Positions 1-13,599 of a stretch of 64,000 bases of DNA are shown here, in pieces. The stretch is taken from NCBI GenBank assembly GCA_001600175.1, contig BCJC01000002.1, positions 434,001 to 498,000 on the forward strand, read 5' to 3'. Under the pieces are notes generated by a model. That model had not been told where the DNA came from and made no database searches. It was given only the letters and a program-made list of their open reading frames with translations. Position 1 is the first letter of the stretch. Each line of letters begins with the position of its first letter. Origin of the DNA: Erythrobasidium yunnanense (Eukaryota > Basidiomycota > Cystobasidiomycetes > Erythrobasidiales > Erythrobasidiaceae). The position numbers were made by a program, and so were the translations under genes.

Positions 1-3000
1 CAGCAGTCTATCAATGCTACACACGCCTTGACGGATGTCCCTAGTATCGTCAGCGATGTTGCAGAGGGCATGATGCGCCAGAATAATGGCGCTTCCCTTG
101 ACGCTGAAGCAGACGATGCTATGTCTGTTGATGGCCAAAGCAATGGCGCAGCTGAGGATCAAGAAGACGAAGACGAGGACGAGAATGAAGAGGAAGAGGA
201 AGAGGACCCTGCTAGTGGCTCCGAGTTCTCAGCTGGTAGTGAGGATATGGCCAGACAAGAAAAGGAGGATAGAGCTTTCGATGAAGAAAGGCTCGATCAC
301 ATCGCTGGCAATGCAGCTCAGGCAGGCAGGGACTACGTCGACCAGCAAAGGGGGGTCAGAGAAGATAGTCAGACCTCGCAGCCAAGGGGGAGAGGCGACA
401 TCACGATGGATGCTGAGCTTGATCCCGATCTTTATGGCCTTCGGAGAAGTGTAAGTGGACAACCACCTAGCCTTGTTTCCAGGCCAACCTCACACTTGTT
501 CGCATACGCAGAACCGCGGTGCGATCGCTCGAGCTAACGTGCAGAAATACCTCGAAGACTCCGACGATGAAGTCGTCCGACCTCCTCGTAGAGGCGGTAA
601 AGGCAAAGCTCGAGCTAGAGACGACGACTCCGACGAAGATACGATGCCTTACCGCTCTGCTCCTGGCTCTCGCCGTCAGTCCGGCATGAGCGAGTCTGTC
701 TCGGCCGAGGACGACCAGGACGAATCTGATGTAGACGATGCCTTCTATTCCAACAAGAAAGATAAGAGTAGATCGAAGAGTAAGAAGCAGAAGGCGGTCA
801 ATGGGAAGAAGAAGCTTCGAAGGGCAGGTAACGACTCTGAGGACTTTGACTCGGACCTATATGCTGCCTATGGTTCTCGAAACGCTCCTCGGGCCAAGCG
901 AGACCCGGTCAACTACAACGAAGCCGAGGCATACGACTCGATGCTGTCCGACGAGATCACGCCCGATGAAGACGAAGATGACGAAGACGAGGATATATCG
1001 AGAGATGGTGAAACACACAAGAAGAGCATCGCTGCTCAAGGCGACGCAGTTGATGGTGTCTTCGACCACAAGCGGGCTGATGATGCGTGTAAGTCGTCGC
1101 TCTCCTTGAGCGTCTAGATCCCGCTAACCAGGTTGACAGCTCCTGATGAAGAAGACAATACGCAAAAGAACATTCTCTTCCTTGTAAAGTGGCAGGGTTA
1201 TAGTCACCTACACAGTAAGTCCTGAAATATCGGCCTTTGCTTCATATTTCTGATCGGTAAACAGATACTTGGGAATTGCTATCCGACCTCAAGAATTTCC
1301 GAGGGTACAAGCGAGTTGAGAACTACATCAAGTCAACCTACATTGCTGCCGAGCGCATCAAGAATGACCGCACAATGTCACGAGAGGATGTCGAAGCTTT
1401 TGAAATCGATCGGGAACGTCGACGAGAACAGCTGGAAGGGTTCAAAACGGTAGAGAGGATCATCTCTCAACGGGATGCTGCAGCAAATCTCGACATCCCT
1501 TATGACCATCGTAAGCCTAAGAGCATAGCTTTGAGCAACACGAGCTGACGATCCAAGTCAATTGCAGTCGAATACTTGTGCAAGTGGAAAGGGCTAGTCT
1601 ACGCAGAGTCGACGTGGGAAGATCACGATACGATCTCAAAGATCGCACAGGCAGAAATCGACGCTTTCGTAGCGCGATCTTCTGCGTCTACTCTTCCGCA
1701 CCGCTCCGCAGCATACAGCAGAAACAGACCGAATTTCACCGCAATCAAGGAACAGCCTGAATACATCAACATCGGCGGAGAGCTGAAGGACTTCCAAATC
1801 ACCGGGCTTAATTGGCTTGTGTACCTTTGGTGTAGACGAGAGAATGGTATTCTAGCAGACGAGGTAAGCGCTTGTGTACGTAACAAGAGACTCGACTGAT
1901 CAGGCATATCAAACTAGATGGGTCTCGGCAAAAGTAAGTCTCTTTTGTATAAGCAGGGTCAATTGCTAAGCCACATACCAGCCGTTCAAACCTGTGCGAT
2001 TCTTTCGTATCTCTTCCACTCAATGCAACAGTATGGTCCATTCTTGGTAGTGGTCCCGCTATCAACGCTCCCCGCCTGGCAATGGCAGCTCGCCCAGTGG
2101 GCTCCTGCTCTAAACATCGTCGCATACACCGGCAATACCGAATCTCGCAAAATTATCCGTGACTACGAGTTCTACGACGGAAAGAAGCTCAAGTTCAACC
2201 TATTGTTGACAACGTACGAGTTCGTATTGAAAGACAGAACACAACTCGAAAAGATCAAATGGCAGTACATGGCCGTTGACGAAGCACACCGCTTAAAGAA
2301 CTCCGACTCCCAGCTCTACGAAGCCCTCTTCTCCTTCTCCGCTGCTGCTAAGCTGCTTATCACGGGAACGCCGTTGCAAAACAATGTCAAAGGTAAGCAC
2401 ACGCGATCGCCGTTTGAGCAAGTCTGATGAGGCGGTTCCTACACAGAACTGTTGGCTTTAATGCACTTCCTTCAACCCGAGAAATACGATCTACTAGAAA
2501 AGGATTTCGATCTGAAGGACGAAGATAAAGAAGCCAAGATCCGCGAGCTTCACGATCAGCTGAAGGACATCATGTTGCGCCGTCTGAAGCGAGATGTCGT
2601 GAAGAGCTTGCCCACGAAAAGCGAACGTATACTGCGAGTCGAGATGTCTCAGATGCAAGTGTGGTGGTACAAGAATATTCTGGCCAGAGTAAGTACATGA
2701 CTGCATGGTTTGAGCTCTCACCCTAACGATATTTTCAGAACTATGTCGCCTTGACGTCCGAGAATAGTCAAGTATCGCTCCTCAACATTGCCATGGAGCT
2801 GAAGAAAGCATCGAACCATCCATTCTTGTTTGACGGGGCCGAAGTCAGGTCAGACGAGCGTGATGCGACTCTGCGTGGTCTGGTCGTCAACAGCGGGAAG
2901 ATGATCTTGCTAGACAAGCTCCTAGCCAGGCTGAAGGCCGACGGTCATCGAGTACTGATCTTTACGCAAATGGTCCGAATGCTGTGAGTAACAATCACTG

Positions 3001-5515
3001 ATATTTGTGGTAGCAGAGATGCTAAAACGCCTATGAATAGCGATATTTTGTCCGACTATCTGGCTTTACGTGGTTACATCTATCAACGCCTGGACGGTAC
3101 TGTCCCTTCTGAAATGCGGCGCAAGTCTATTGAGCATTTCAACGCACCCGGCTCTCCCGACTTTGCTTTCATTCTCTCTACTCGAGCTGGCGGTCTAGGA
3201 ATCAATCTGGAAACAGCCGATACGGTTGTTATCTTCGACAGCGACTGGAATCCTCAAGCAGATCTCCAGGCAATGGCCAGAGCGCATCGAATCGGACAAC
3301 AAAATCACGTAAATGTCTATAGGTTCGTGACTAAGGATACTGTCGAAGAAGATGTGCTTGAGAGGGCCCGAAAGAAGATGATTCTCGAGCATGCCAGTAA
3401 GTTGTATGAGCCGCATGACTCAGTCTGACGAGCTTACACTCCTTCTTCAGTTATATCGCAGGTGGATACCTCCGGTCTCAACATCGGCAATAAGAAGCAG
3501 AAGGGAGTTGTAAACAAGGAGAACTACAGCAAAGAAGAACTTTCCGACATTCTCAAGTTTGGTGCTTCCAACATCTTTAAGAGCGATACGAATCAGGCTC
3601 AGCGTAAGCACAACTTGCGCCTTTCTAAGTACTGGCTAACATCTCTTTGCAGTTGAGGAGATGAACCTTGATGATGTTCTGAATAAGGCAGAGGACTATG
3701 AAACAGAAACTGCGCCTGGGGCTACCTCGGGCGGCTCAGAAGAATTCCTCCGAGTTGCGATACAGGACATCAAGCCCGATCTCACTTCCTGGGACGACAT
3801 CATTCCGGTAGCGGACAGGGAGCTGGCGCTCATGGAGAAGCGTGCAGCGGACGAGGCAGCAGCAGCCGAAAGGAAGGCCAAGTCTAAAAGCCATGCCCTT
3901 ACGACCCAAACGGCTACCGCAGAATCTGACTTTGATGCTGGACACTCGAGCGACAAGGATAAGGCCAAGAAGACTAAAGCCGGTGCTGGTAAAACTAAAG
4001 CTCAACGCTCAATCGAACTTGCCGAAAAGGACATCCGTCTTTTGGTCAGAGGGATACAGAAGTTTGGAGACATCCGCTATAGATATGATAAAGTGTCCAA
4101 AGACTCCAAGCTGGACAACAAGAACCGTACAATAGTCCAGCAAGCTGCAGACGAGCTTATCAAAGCTTGTCGCACCGCTATGGACGAGAACGAGCAGGAG
4201 CTCAAAGCGAAAGCCGCTGCCGGCGATGACATCAAGAAACACAAGGCGGTGCTCATCACATTCAGAAACGCGACCTCCATCAATGCCGAGACCACCCTAG
4301 CACGGCACGAAAACTTGAAGATTCTCAATGATTGTGAGCAGTCTAGGATGTTCTGGGACTGCTTGCTGACCTTCCTTACCTACTAGTCTTATCGTCACGA
4401 ACGGATCAATCTCCTTGGAAGATCCCGGTCGATAGCATCAAGTCAACCCAAAACTGGGCTGTGGACTGGGACAAGTCAGACGATGCCTCTCTTCTGACCG
4501 GCATTTGGAAGCACGGATTCGGCACTTGGGATGCAATCCACGATGACACAACGCTTGGACTCATGGGCAAATTCTTCCTCGACGCCGACAAGAAAGCCGG
4601 AAGAGACAACGAAGGCACTCCAGCTTCCGAGGCACAAGACAAGGATAAAGGTCCAAAGAAGGCCAAGAAGCAAAAGGCACCCGCGCCCGTCCACCTTGTC
4701 CGCCGGGGAGATTATCTGTTGTCTTTACTGCGAGACAGCGAGGCCGCAAGTCAATACCACAAGGAAGCTACTGCGCGTAAGAAGGAGCCAGGAGCAGCGG
4801 GATTGGCTGAAAAGGCAGCTCGCGATCGCGAAACATCCTCAGCTCCAGCGAGTAAATCCAAGAAAGCCAAAGCACCTACGTCCGAAGCGGGTCCAAGCAA
4901 GAAGAAGGTACCCGAGCAGACTTCAAGCAAATCAGACAAACCTGCGGCTTCCCGCAATAACAGCACCAATGGGAACGGGAAGAGGTCTGCAAAGCCAGAA
5001 AGCGACAGCGGCTCCGGTTCGGACTCTGGCTCTGACAGCGATTCCGGAGAGGAGATCGATACAGAGGCTTGTAAAGAGATGCTTAGGTGGGTGGCTCTGA
5101 ATTGAGTCGTTGATCTCGCTGACAGCTCCTGTTTAGGCCGGTAAAGCGGGAGCTGAAGGAGCTCAAATCATCCGACAAGCTACCTCGCGAAGACAAGGTC
5201 AAGGTACTAACCCGATGTCTTACATCTGTTGGCAAGAGGATAGACGAGGCAGCCGCCGAGAAGAAGGGAAGCGAAAAGGACAAAGAGAGGCAGAAGAAGC
5301 ATCTCTGGAAAATCGCCTCGGCCTTCTGGCCTATCGAGAGTGTTGACTATCGACAAGTTCAGGCGATGTGTAAGTCTGCGCCGTGTCATGTCAGCATGCG
5401 CTTTCAACTGACCCACAATTCAGATACCAAAATGACCGCAGCGGCTGCCGCTCGTCAGTCTCAAGCCAATGGCTCCAGCAAACCCAGTCTTCCTAAGAAA
5501 CCTAAGCTTGCATGA
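1..5515 (+). CDS. CHD1: CHD1-type chromatin remodelling ATPase (5' partial)
   Basis: This is an ATP-dependent nucleosome-spacing enzyme acting on transcribed chromatin. The reading frame is open at base 1, so the start lies outside the window. About 14 exons encode an acidic N-terminus, a first chromodomain ([12 protein letters not shown], split by an intron near 1214), a second chromodomain ([17 protein letters not shown] near 1570-1620), and a SNF2 ATPase whose Walker A (GLGKT) is split by an intron near 1933. The box DEAHRLKN lies near 2280. The helicase C lobe ([18 protein letters not shown]) spans about 2880-3400. A SANT/SLIDE-like segment ([20 protein letters not shown]) follows near 4410-4550, and a CHD1 C-terminal helical domain near 5130-5370. 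The chromodomain-ATPase-SLIDE-C-terminal order identifies CHD1 rather than ISWI or CHD3/4. The protein ends in PKKPKLA, about 1,500 residues or more in total. It is followed in tandem by MED12. The stop position is certain to within a base or so. Confidence 0.96.
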
Positions 5516-5881
5516 TGTCTCGGTGGCTTCATGCAAGGCAGTCTCTATGCACTTCTTCCCTCCTCCACGATACCCGCACTCGGCTTTCGCATACCTGCAG
5601 CATCAAGCATTAGTTGGTCGTACTATTTCTCGCATTCAGTAGGCTTCGTGTGCATCTACAGCGTCGTTTGCAGTTTTCTCTGTCCGTAGTCCGCATAATG
5701 CAATGACAGTATGCTCCTCTGAATTACCTTACAATACGGAGGCCAGGTCGCACATGAAGCTGCAGGGCAAAGTTGCAAGCTCGTCGATGTTGCATGGTGC
5801 CGCGTTGCTTGCTCTTAGACCTTTCGCTGCCCATACTCGATTACAGGCATAGGACAATGATTCTTCGGATAGCAGACCAGC
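5516..5881. other. Intergenic, CHD1 3' flank and MED12 5' flank
   Basis: No coding region or RNA gene is seen. The interval separates two genes on the same strand and presumably holds the CHD1 terminator and MED12 promoter. No clear motif stands out. Confidence 0.5.
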
Positions 5882-8800
5882 ATGAACGCATATCATGCCC
5901 TCGAAACGTATACCTTACAGGCTCCTGCTTGGCGAGAGCCTCTCACCATTGCGACGTCTGCCTATCCCGAGCTCTATCCCGGCGCAACAGCTCTCTACCC
6001 TCCCGCGTCCGGTAGCAGCGCAAGTACTTCTACCTATGCTGGCCAATCTCGCGATGCTGCGAACGTAGATACCGGCATTGTCGGTGTCACGAAGGCCAAG
6101 GAGGATGACCTTTCGGAGACGGCTGTCAAGAGTGGACTCGTAACAAGGCCTTATGTACAGGTTCGCAGTCAACGCCTACTTACGTTACGAAACGTCTCGG
6201 CTGATTCCTGCATGTCTTGGTATCCTGGCTTTCTCTCCGGTTCCATCATCTGGCGCCTACAGAGCGAAACATTCTCTGCTCATCAGCTCATATACCCTAA
6301 ATTCACCCATGGTCATGCCCTTCCAATCCTGTCCAAGCTGGTTTCGCTGGTCCTGGAGAAACGGCAGTCGTCTCCAGACATCACACCTCAGCCTGGGTGA
6401 GCGGAGACCTGAAATATCCGACATACTAGACACCTGAACATATACGAAACAGACAATGGGTGTATAAACCACCTTCGCGCGTAGTCTACAACGATGCTCG
6501 ACGGGAAGCCTGGTTTAACGATCTGGCGAATCCGGCCGTATCGCTGCACAAGTTGTCCAAGAACATACCCAATAACCCGGCATCAGTGGCAACAGCAGGG
6601 ACTGGAACATATGGCGCCGGCAGGACGTCCGCCAGCAGCAGTTCCGGCTCTGCCATAGATAAGCACCTGGAAATGCTGGTCAGTCGCCAGATCCAGATCG
6701 ACAGAGCAGTCTGGTTTCTGCGAGCTATTGCAGGCGCAGAAGTTGTGAGTCCCAGATCTTGGCGAGCACGCTGCGAAAACTGAAACCAAGCTGCACAGGC
6801 GCAAGCTCTGAAATCGTCAAGATCCGTTACAAGTCTGCCTCCTGCTGCCACATACCTAATGGACTTTACCGCTTCCATCTTTGAGGCCGTCCGCCGTCAG
6901 TTGAATGAGATCGTTCTTCCCCTCACACATCATGCTGGCCTCGGCCTCTCCTCGCGCCCCGGCATGAGTGTCAAAGGTCGCGCTCGCAATACCCTTGCCG
7001 AAGAACAAGGCAGAGTTCGCTTCCTCACACGCTGGAAGTACTTGTTGGCACTCATCGACAGTCTCGCTCGGGAAGCTTTGATCGAGCGATCTATCTGGGC
7101 TAGCAAGGTCTTGGAATGTCTAGCTACATGCCACCTTGCTCAGATAGGCTGGATGGTAGATCTAGTGACGGACACGTGCTTCTTCGACATCACAAACGTT
7201 GGCTGGATGTGCAAGAGTCTCGTTGCAATCCTTGTGGCTCGCCTCGCCGACCTGGAGATGGCCACGCCGCATGAGCCGAAAGACATGAAGACTCTACTAT
7301 CTGAAGCAACTGCGTCTATCAGGAGCCTCCTGAGGCGCATATGGCTAAAGAACAAGAATGCCTTCGTCCTTCCGCAATTGCACGCTCAGCATGATACCCT
7401 AAGAGTGTTGCAGCAAGCAGCTTTGTCAGATGCAGAAGATAGCATACACTGGCATAGTGTCATATCTCGAGTTGAAGACCTCCGCTGCGAAGGCGGCCCG
7501 TCTGACAAGCAAGTGAATTCTGCCCGCTACGCAGATATGGACAACGATAGCCCAGAGTATGCAGCAGGTACAAGTCAAAGTTTGAGCTGGCACAAGCCTC
7601 TGGCACGGTCGCCTGGTGCTTCTTACTTTCTTGCTATCTTGGATGCACACACCACTCAAGATTCGCTCGCAGAACTCTGCTCCGACTATCTTGTACCTCC
7701 TTCACCGCCTTGCCTCGACAGGCGCGCATCCCATGCCTCCGCTGGCACACCTTCCTCGACCGCAAAACCCATACCAGCTATGTCTGTTAGCTCGCGTCTA
7801 GACCTCCTGCTCGATTGGACCGTCTCTATGAGCCGTTTCGGAGATCATCGCAAGTACCTCTGTCTACATATATGCAAGGTGTATCTGGACACACCTATAG
7901 CCTTGGAACACCTGGCTGCATCTGCGGAACCTCCACACCAGGCGAGAGAAGATAGACAGGCCACAATTCAGAAGAGTATCGTCAAGCTATTGGACAGCAT
8001 AGACAGGTCCGACCAATGCGACCGTGAGACAGCCGTGGACCTTTGCTGCGAGCTAATCGCGCACGACGTGCTCGATATTGCTAGTATCTCACAGATGGTC
8101 GTAACTCGTGGTATCAGCCCTGTCCCTTCCGCATCGTTCAAAGGCGAAATCTACCTGCGGATACTGAAGGCATCCCCTACGCACGTTACATCTCAGTCTC
8201 TGCGGTATCAGCTGGCTCGAAGTACCTCCAGCATCCATCCGGTTGAGGAGCCCGCCTTCGAGAAGGCACTGGCCCGAGAGAAGGCCCGCATAAGCAGTCA
8301 ATCTCCGCTCCTAATAGGTGCGCTACTTGGCGACTCTACGAGAGGTACAGAGGCGGATTGCGGGGCTTGCGAAAAAGCCGTCCTCACGTGCCCTGAGAAG
8401 CGCGACCTATACAAAACTTGGCTCGTGCCCGAGGTCGTCAGCCATTTTGGCGGTGGACTAGACAGAGATGCTGAGTACGCAGAGCAATTGGCTGCTGTTA
8501 TCAAGACCCTTCAGGCTGTTAAGGATTACGATGGAGTACTGCAAATCTCATATGCAGTTCTAGCACACTCATCGAACCGTGTAGTGCTGGACCTGGTTAT
8601 GGATGTCCTACTAGCAAGGACGTGCATATGGCATCCCAAGGGTGTGATCAGAGATATACTGGAAGCAGCTTGGCGGGCGCATCAACGCCTGGTAGTAGAG
8701 GGGAATATTTCAATCAGCCTTGCCGGGTTCCTAACAGAACTCGGGCAAGCTGGTGCTATCGACGATTCCCGCTTCGAATACCTTGCTGTTGACCTGGCAG

Positions 8801-11186
8801 CCTTGCGACATGCTGAAATCGACGGGATACTGGATCCCTTCTCTCCTTTGTCTGGCAGCGATGCGACCGACGGAATCTTCCACAACGTTGGCTCTCTAGA
8901 ACACGTAAACCCTGGTGAGCAGGCCAAGCAAGATATACGCCTGCAAGCGCGCGCTCTAGACTCCCCACTCAAGACAGTTACAGACATTCTGGGTCAGCTA
9001 GTGAACGGCGACGATACTCAACTCGCCCACGTGATTGAAGTCTTCTCAGTAATCCATCAAAACCTGCCATCCGGCCTTAATAGCGAGCTCATCGGCGCTC
9101 TCTGCCCGTCCGGAAGTCGACCCTTGATCACGATGCTGCTGCAAGATGGCGGCTCGCTCACGATACCTCGCTTCCTGCAAGCTATAGTGCTCAGAGGTGC
9201 TGTAGAGCTCTTCATGCTCCTGCATGACGCTATCGAACCAGCATTCCAAGTGTGCTTGGGCTTACTGAAGAGCGACTATTCACATGGCGTGCAACTAGCG
9301 CACAACCTGCTTGATCTCGTTGAGCCCTTTTGGTCTTGGGACAATATAGAGGATGCGGACTCTTTACGACTGGAGGCTCGCTTTATCGTTTCTCTGGCGG
9401 GCGAGTCGATCGACACCGTCTTAAGCTGTCTCTCTGCAGTACTTGCCATAGCTAGCTTGCTACACTCTGACCAGAGCGACCTGCGCAAACGCTGCGAGGC
9501 CGTCTGCGATGAGCTCGTGAGTCATGCCGAATTCAAGGTGGCCATCTTGCGAGAGTTGGATCGAATCGCCACCCTCCTACTCAGTAGTAGCCCTCACGCC
9601 TGGGGTCTGCAGACCTTGTCCTACATCGTCACGTCACTCAAGCCGAGGACCACTTCTGGAGACTACAGTGCTCAGCAGAGTGAAGAGGTGCAGTCAGCTT
9701 CTGCTAGCGTCTACGCTTCTCAGCTAGCACAGATCGAGTTGCGGTTGTACCTGAAGGAGCTGGAATCCCGGCCCAAGGACTCCTTCTCTACTCAGGGTGC
9801 CGCATTCGCCAGGCAATTTGTAGAGAAGATGTTGCAAGAGAATACTGCAGGAACATCAGTCATTGTGGGGCAACTCAGCGCCTTTGGACCGAGCGGGATA
9901 CAGCAGGTACGCGATCACAGAATGCAGCTACGCGGTTCGGCTGAGACGTATCCATTACAGCTGCTTCAAGCTTGCTTGGATATCGCTATGAGAATACTGG
10001 ACGCTCTTGCAACAGCGTCAGAATCATCTGTTCTGCTCTTTTCTCGTCTTCAACGATTGTTGACTATAGCTCGACATCTATTGCAACAAACGGAGTACAG
10101 TGATGCCGTTCCTGAACTTGTAGTCGATCCTTCCTTCGCCCACGCCTGGACGAGCGCTACTCAAAGCACTGTATCAGCAGCGAACGAGTCGTCGCTCGTG
10201 CAACTCAAGATACTTTGTGACGCCTGCTGCTTGGCGATGCGATATACAGATATCTGGAGCGATCATCAAACTTCCCTCCGCGAGAGTCTAGACGTTCTGC
10301 TCAAGCTGGCCAAAAACGAAGTGAGTTTCGTATATATGTCGCTGCCAGCCTCTGACTCTCGACAATATCATGAGCAGAACTCCTGCGAAACTCCAAACCT
10401 TCTCAACACTCTAGATGTTATATCCTACTTTCTCGATCGTACGTTGCTGAAAGTCAGATGGCATGTTCTTGACTGATTTGTGATGCTTCATAAGACGCTT
10501 CTGCTCCTACCCGACACCAAGCTCTGCTAGCCTTCCAGCAAATGGACGTGACCATCAGTCATACCGGGTGTCAGTTCTTGGCAGCTTTCCAATGGCTCAC
10601 AGCTCTTGGACCATCTCCATCAACTATCCTGGAATCCAGTCCGTCTGCGGAGGATCGACTTGCTCTCTACAAACCATGGGAATACGCTGAACACACCGAA
10701 CCCCCTGTAACGACACCGCGCGAGGCTGCAACTGCAAACTCTGGATCTATCGATCTCCATAGACTATCGGCACGCGTCCTGAGCGTCATTAGCAGTCACG
10801 ATGGATCTGAAGATAAAGATGCAGATCGAGGGCAGCAGAGCAACTTCGATTCGGAAATTCCAATACTACAAGAGTCGATCTGGCGATCTGACTATCGGAG
10901 ATCCTTGAATGTTCAACTCGAGGTGCCTCCACCTACAACTGGTGCACCTACACCTGCTCCTCCTGAGGCAGCGTCACCAAATGCCTACGCTCCCGTACCG
11001 GCAGCGGTCAAGAGCGAACTGGCAAAGCCAGCAAAAAGTGCGGCTTCCGTCAAAGCTGGAGCAGAGCCTGCTGCTGCCACTACAAAGAAACAAACAACAA
11101 AGAAGCGGAAAATAGCGCCTGAAGTCATCGTTGTGGAAGACGAATCGCCAAAGCGCAAGAAGACCGCCAGCAAGAAGAAGAAGTAG
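5882..11186 (+). CDS. MED12: Mediator complex subunit 12 (Srb8/Med12)
   Basis: This is a subunit of the Mediator kinase (CDK8) module, which links regulators to RNA polymerase II. The N-terminal Med12 signature is clear: RPYVQ joins across an intron to SETFSAHQLIYPKF, and a second intron leads to QWVYKPPSRVVYNDARREAW followed by FNDLANPAVSLHKLSKNIP. A third intron (near 6745-6799) leads into a very long exon (about 6800-10318) of mostly helical sequence. Two short introns (near 10319-10376 and 10440-10495) join it to a final exon with a Pro/Ala-rich stretch. The protein ends in a Lys-rich tail (KRKKTASKKKK) that looks like a nuclear localisation signal. Total length is roughly 1,650 residues, within the fungal Med12 range. 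The start at 5882 (MNAYHALETYTLQAP) fits the family N-terminus. Identity is secure; exon edges are approximate. Confidence 0.92.
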
Positions 11187-11314
11187 GCAGTGATATAGCG
11201 TAGCATCATGTAGTCCGTAATCTCATGTAATCGTCCATGTTGTTGCTACCATCACGCATCCTGCTTGTCATCGCTTTCAATCCTGCCTACCATCAACCAC
11301 AGCTCTCGTCGGAC

Positions 11315-12029
11315 ATGTCGTTCGCCCCTTCTCGTCTACGTCCAGATCCTTTGAGCACCTTTTGCAGCTTTTGCCGGCGAGCAGCCTCAACCTCGACGTC
11401 TTTCCCTCGTCGTCCGCATGTCCCAAAGCCCACGCCGAAGCGCAGGCTTCCTACGCGCCAGCTCATATACCCCTTCATCCTATCGAGTGCGGTGGCATCT
11501 CTGGCTATCAATCTCAAGAATGCGCGGGAAGAGTATCGCCTGCTGGAGTCCCGACATGCAGCTCAGATGTCCGTACTTGACGAAACAATCTCGAAACTTG
11601 AGAAGGGAGTCAGGATACGCAATGCGGATCTGAAGAGGGACTACGAAAGAGTAGGCCTTTTGCAAAGAGACGTCTATGTCAAGGCAGAAAGGATAGGGTG
11701 GAGAGAGATGCTGTTCGGCAAGAAGAAGAGCGAGACAGACCTTGCTGCAGAGGGACAAGAGATGAAGGATCTTGAAGAGGGTGAGTATCGTCACTCGACA
11801 CGAAGTCGAGCGCAACGGCTGACCTTCCTTTGCGACAGCTCTTGCTCGTGCTGAAAACGGACTTCCTCAGAAGACTGTTGGGGATGCTACGGAGAGTCTC
11901 GCACAGAAAGTACAAGCGGCTAAGTCTGCAGCTGTAGCTGGACAGGCCTCGATCCCGTCTTCGAAAGAAAGCAGACCACAAGCGAGTGTCACCGAACCAA
12001 CGGGTTCAACGACGCATATACTGGTATAG
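11315..12029 (+). CDS. Small mitochondrial-type membrane/coiled-coil protein, unknown function
   Basis: This two-exon gene encodes about 218 residues. I chose the ATG at 11315 (MSFAPSRLRPDP) because it opens an Arg/Ser-rich, acid-poor leader (CRRAASTSTSFPRR) typical of a mitochondrial targeting signal; an in-frame ATG at 11237 is also possible. A hydrophobic segment (LIYPFILSSAVASLAINL) is followed by a charged helix rich in Glu/Lys/Arg (residues about 75-150) that should form a coiled coil. An intron at 11781-11838 joins EE to ALARAENGLPQKTVGDATES, and the protein ends THILV. The layout resembles inner-membrane proteins with one anchor and a matrix or intermembrane coiled coil. I do not recognise the family. 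It lies 128 bases after MED12 on the same strand. Confidence 0.7.
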
Positions 12030-12330
12030 AGGCATCGCGAGGCTAGAGAAAAGTCGATAAGTCGACAAAACCTCCCAACCTTGCGCAGCAGTATCGTGTT
12101 CAGTCGATCCTGGACATCAAGACTGCGCCCTCAGCGACCTCAGGCACGAAGCGCGATGCAAACAAGCTATTGATCCATCTACACAACTTGTACGCCTATC
12201 AGTGGTCCCGACAGAACCGGAGCTGTCAAGCAAGTCAAACCAAGCTCAATATGGTCGACCTAAGCATCGTACGCTCTAACAGCCTGTACCTATGCTCATA
12301 TCATGATGGGGCCGCTCCGCTCCTATGTAG
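12030..12330. other. Intergenic gap with possible upstream exon
   Basis: No solid gene is seen. A short possible coding exon lies at about 12252-12269 (MVDLSI) with a GTACGC donor, and a TATGTAG acceptor sits immediately before the ATG at 12331. The next gene could therefore begin in this gap. Confidence 0.3.
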
Positions 12331-13371
12331 ATGCCTTTTAGTATGCTCGCACACAAGCCCACTGTAACAAAGGAGATGCAGACCCTGGTTGAGCGGACGC
12401 ACGGCCCGCTGATCACTAGTCACGCACACAAAATCTGCAGCGCGAGACAGCACTTTACGGGCGGACCTGCAGAAGCTCCTTTTCGGTCGGCTTATATACC
12501 AGATACCATGCCTGTTGAGCACGTTACAAAGCGAGCTGCGACACCCCGCGGAGTTTGGACTGACAATGGAAACACCTTCAAGGCGAATGTAGATCACAGG
12601 CGATCGCAATCCAGTCTCTCTTCCCAGCACAACTCCTCTCAGTCCCCTCCTCTCGCTCAAAAGGCCGGCCGCCCGTCCGCCGATATCCGAGGTCCAACGG
12701 CTCCGAGGAATAGGCAACAGCCCTCCACATCTTTCAATCAGCTTGGTAATCACCAGCTCTGTCCGTCATGTGCAGGGAAAGAAGTTGACGGCTACCACGA
12801 GGCAATCGCACAAGCTACGCTGTCCGACAAGAGATCGAGTAGCAGGTCTAGCCGGTCCACGTCCATGGACAAGCTTGAGGGTGCTTAGTGCGGCAGTACA
12901 AATGCAATCAAGCACGGCACTCTTCGAAACCTCGCCTTGGATGCTTGCGCAATCTGCAAGATTGGTCTTACCGTTCCATTCATGGCGCCCGAGTATTCCA
13001 GCATGCTCCTAGGCGCTGCGGGAGGTTTTCCAGTAGGGTGCGTCAAGACTTTGATAAAACCGAACGAGAAGCACACCTTCCAAGGTGTACAACAAGCCAA
13101 GAAAGCTGCCGGCAGTGCTTCTTATGGCATGAAGGAGCTGTTGAGAAGTTCTGGATTTGCACGGGACTTCGGCGGCGACGCAATCAGGCAGCTGGAGCAG
13201 TCCGGGAGGATATCCCGCAGGACAGGAGACCAGCTGGCTGTCGCCCTCGATCCTGCATCTACATTACTTCCGGAAGCTCGACATCTTGAAGTAGACCCCA
13301 TGTTCAGATACAGTCCTTCTAAGTTTCGAAGGGCTGATAGATGGAGAGTGCAGACTGATGGCGCATGTTGA
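12331..13371 (+). CDS. Unrecognised CxxC-containing protein with an in-frame TAG or unresolved intron
   Basis: Two long open stretches lie in the same frame, 12331-12885 and 12889-13371, separated only by a TAG at 12886-12888. The first is Ser/Pro/Arg-rich and ends with a CPSC motif; the second begins with a CAIC motif (ALDACAICKIGLTVPF) followed by a Gly-rich segment (MLLGAAGGFPVGCVKTLI). Two CxxC pairs about 50 residues apart could bind zinc, but this is inference. The TAG may sit in a short in-frame intron: several weak GT sites lie 36-51 bases before an AG at about 12896, and removal keeps the frame (SS then TNAIKHGTLRNLALDAC). Otherwise the gene is interrupted, or the base is an assembly error. 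I do not recognise the family. Its 3' end faces the formate dehydrogenase gene. Confidence 0.5.
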
Positions 13372-13599
13372 TGGTGCGCAACGGTAAAATAAGCAAGTTT
13401 CGCTAGCATTATTATGCCTTGACAAGACTGCAGAAGGGCAACTCGACATTCTGCAATTGCTTTTTGCATTTCATTTCATCTTGGCTCTCTCTGATCGGTG
13501 CGCGTTTCGCTACAGGTCCCTTTCACATCATCCTTAATGTGGCTAGACTTATGCTAACGAAAGACAAATAGCGATCAAGAAGCTCGTCTAGCGAGTCAT

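Noticed and set aside
1-1100. Acidic Asp/Glu repeats as a separate simple-repeat feature
   Set aside because: They are normal acidic low-complexity coding sequence in the CHD1 N-terminus.
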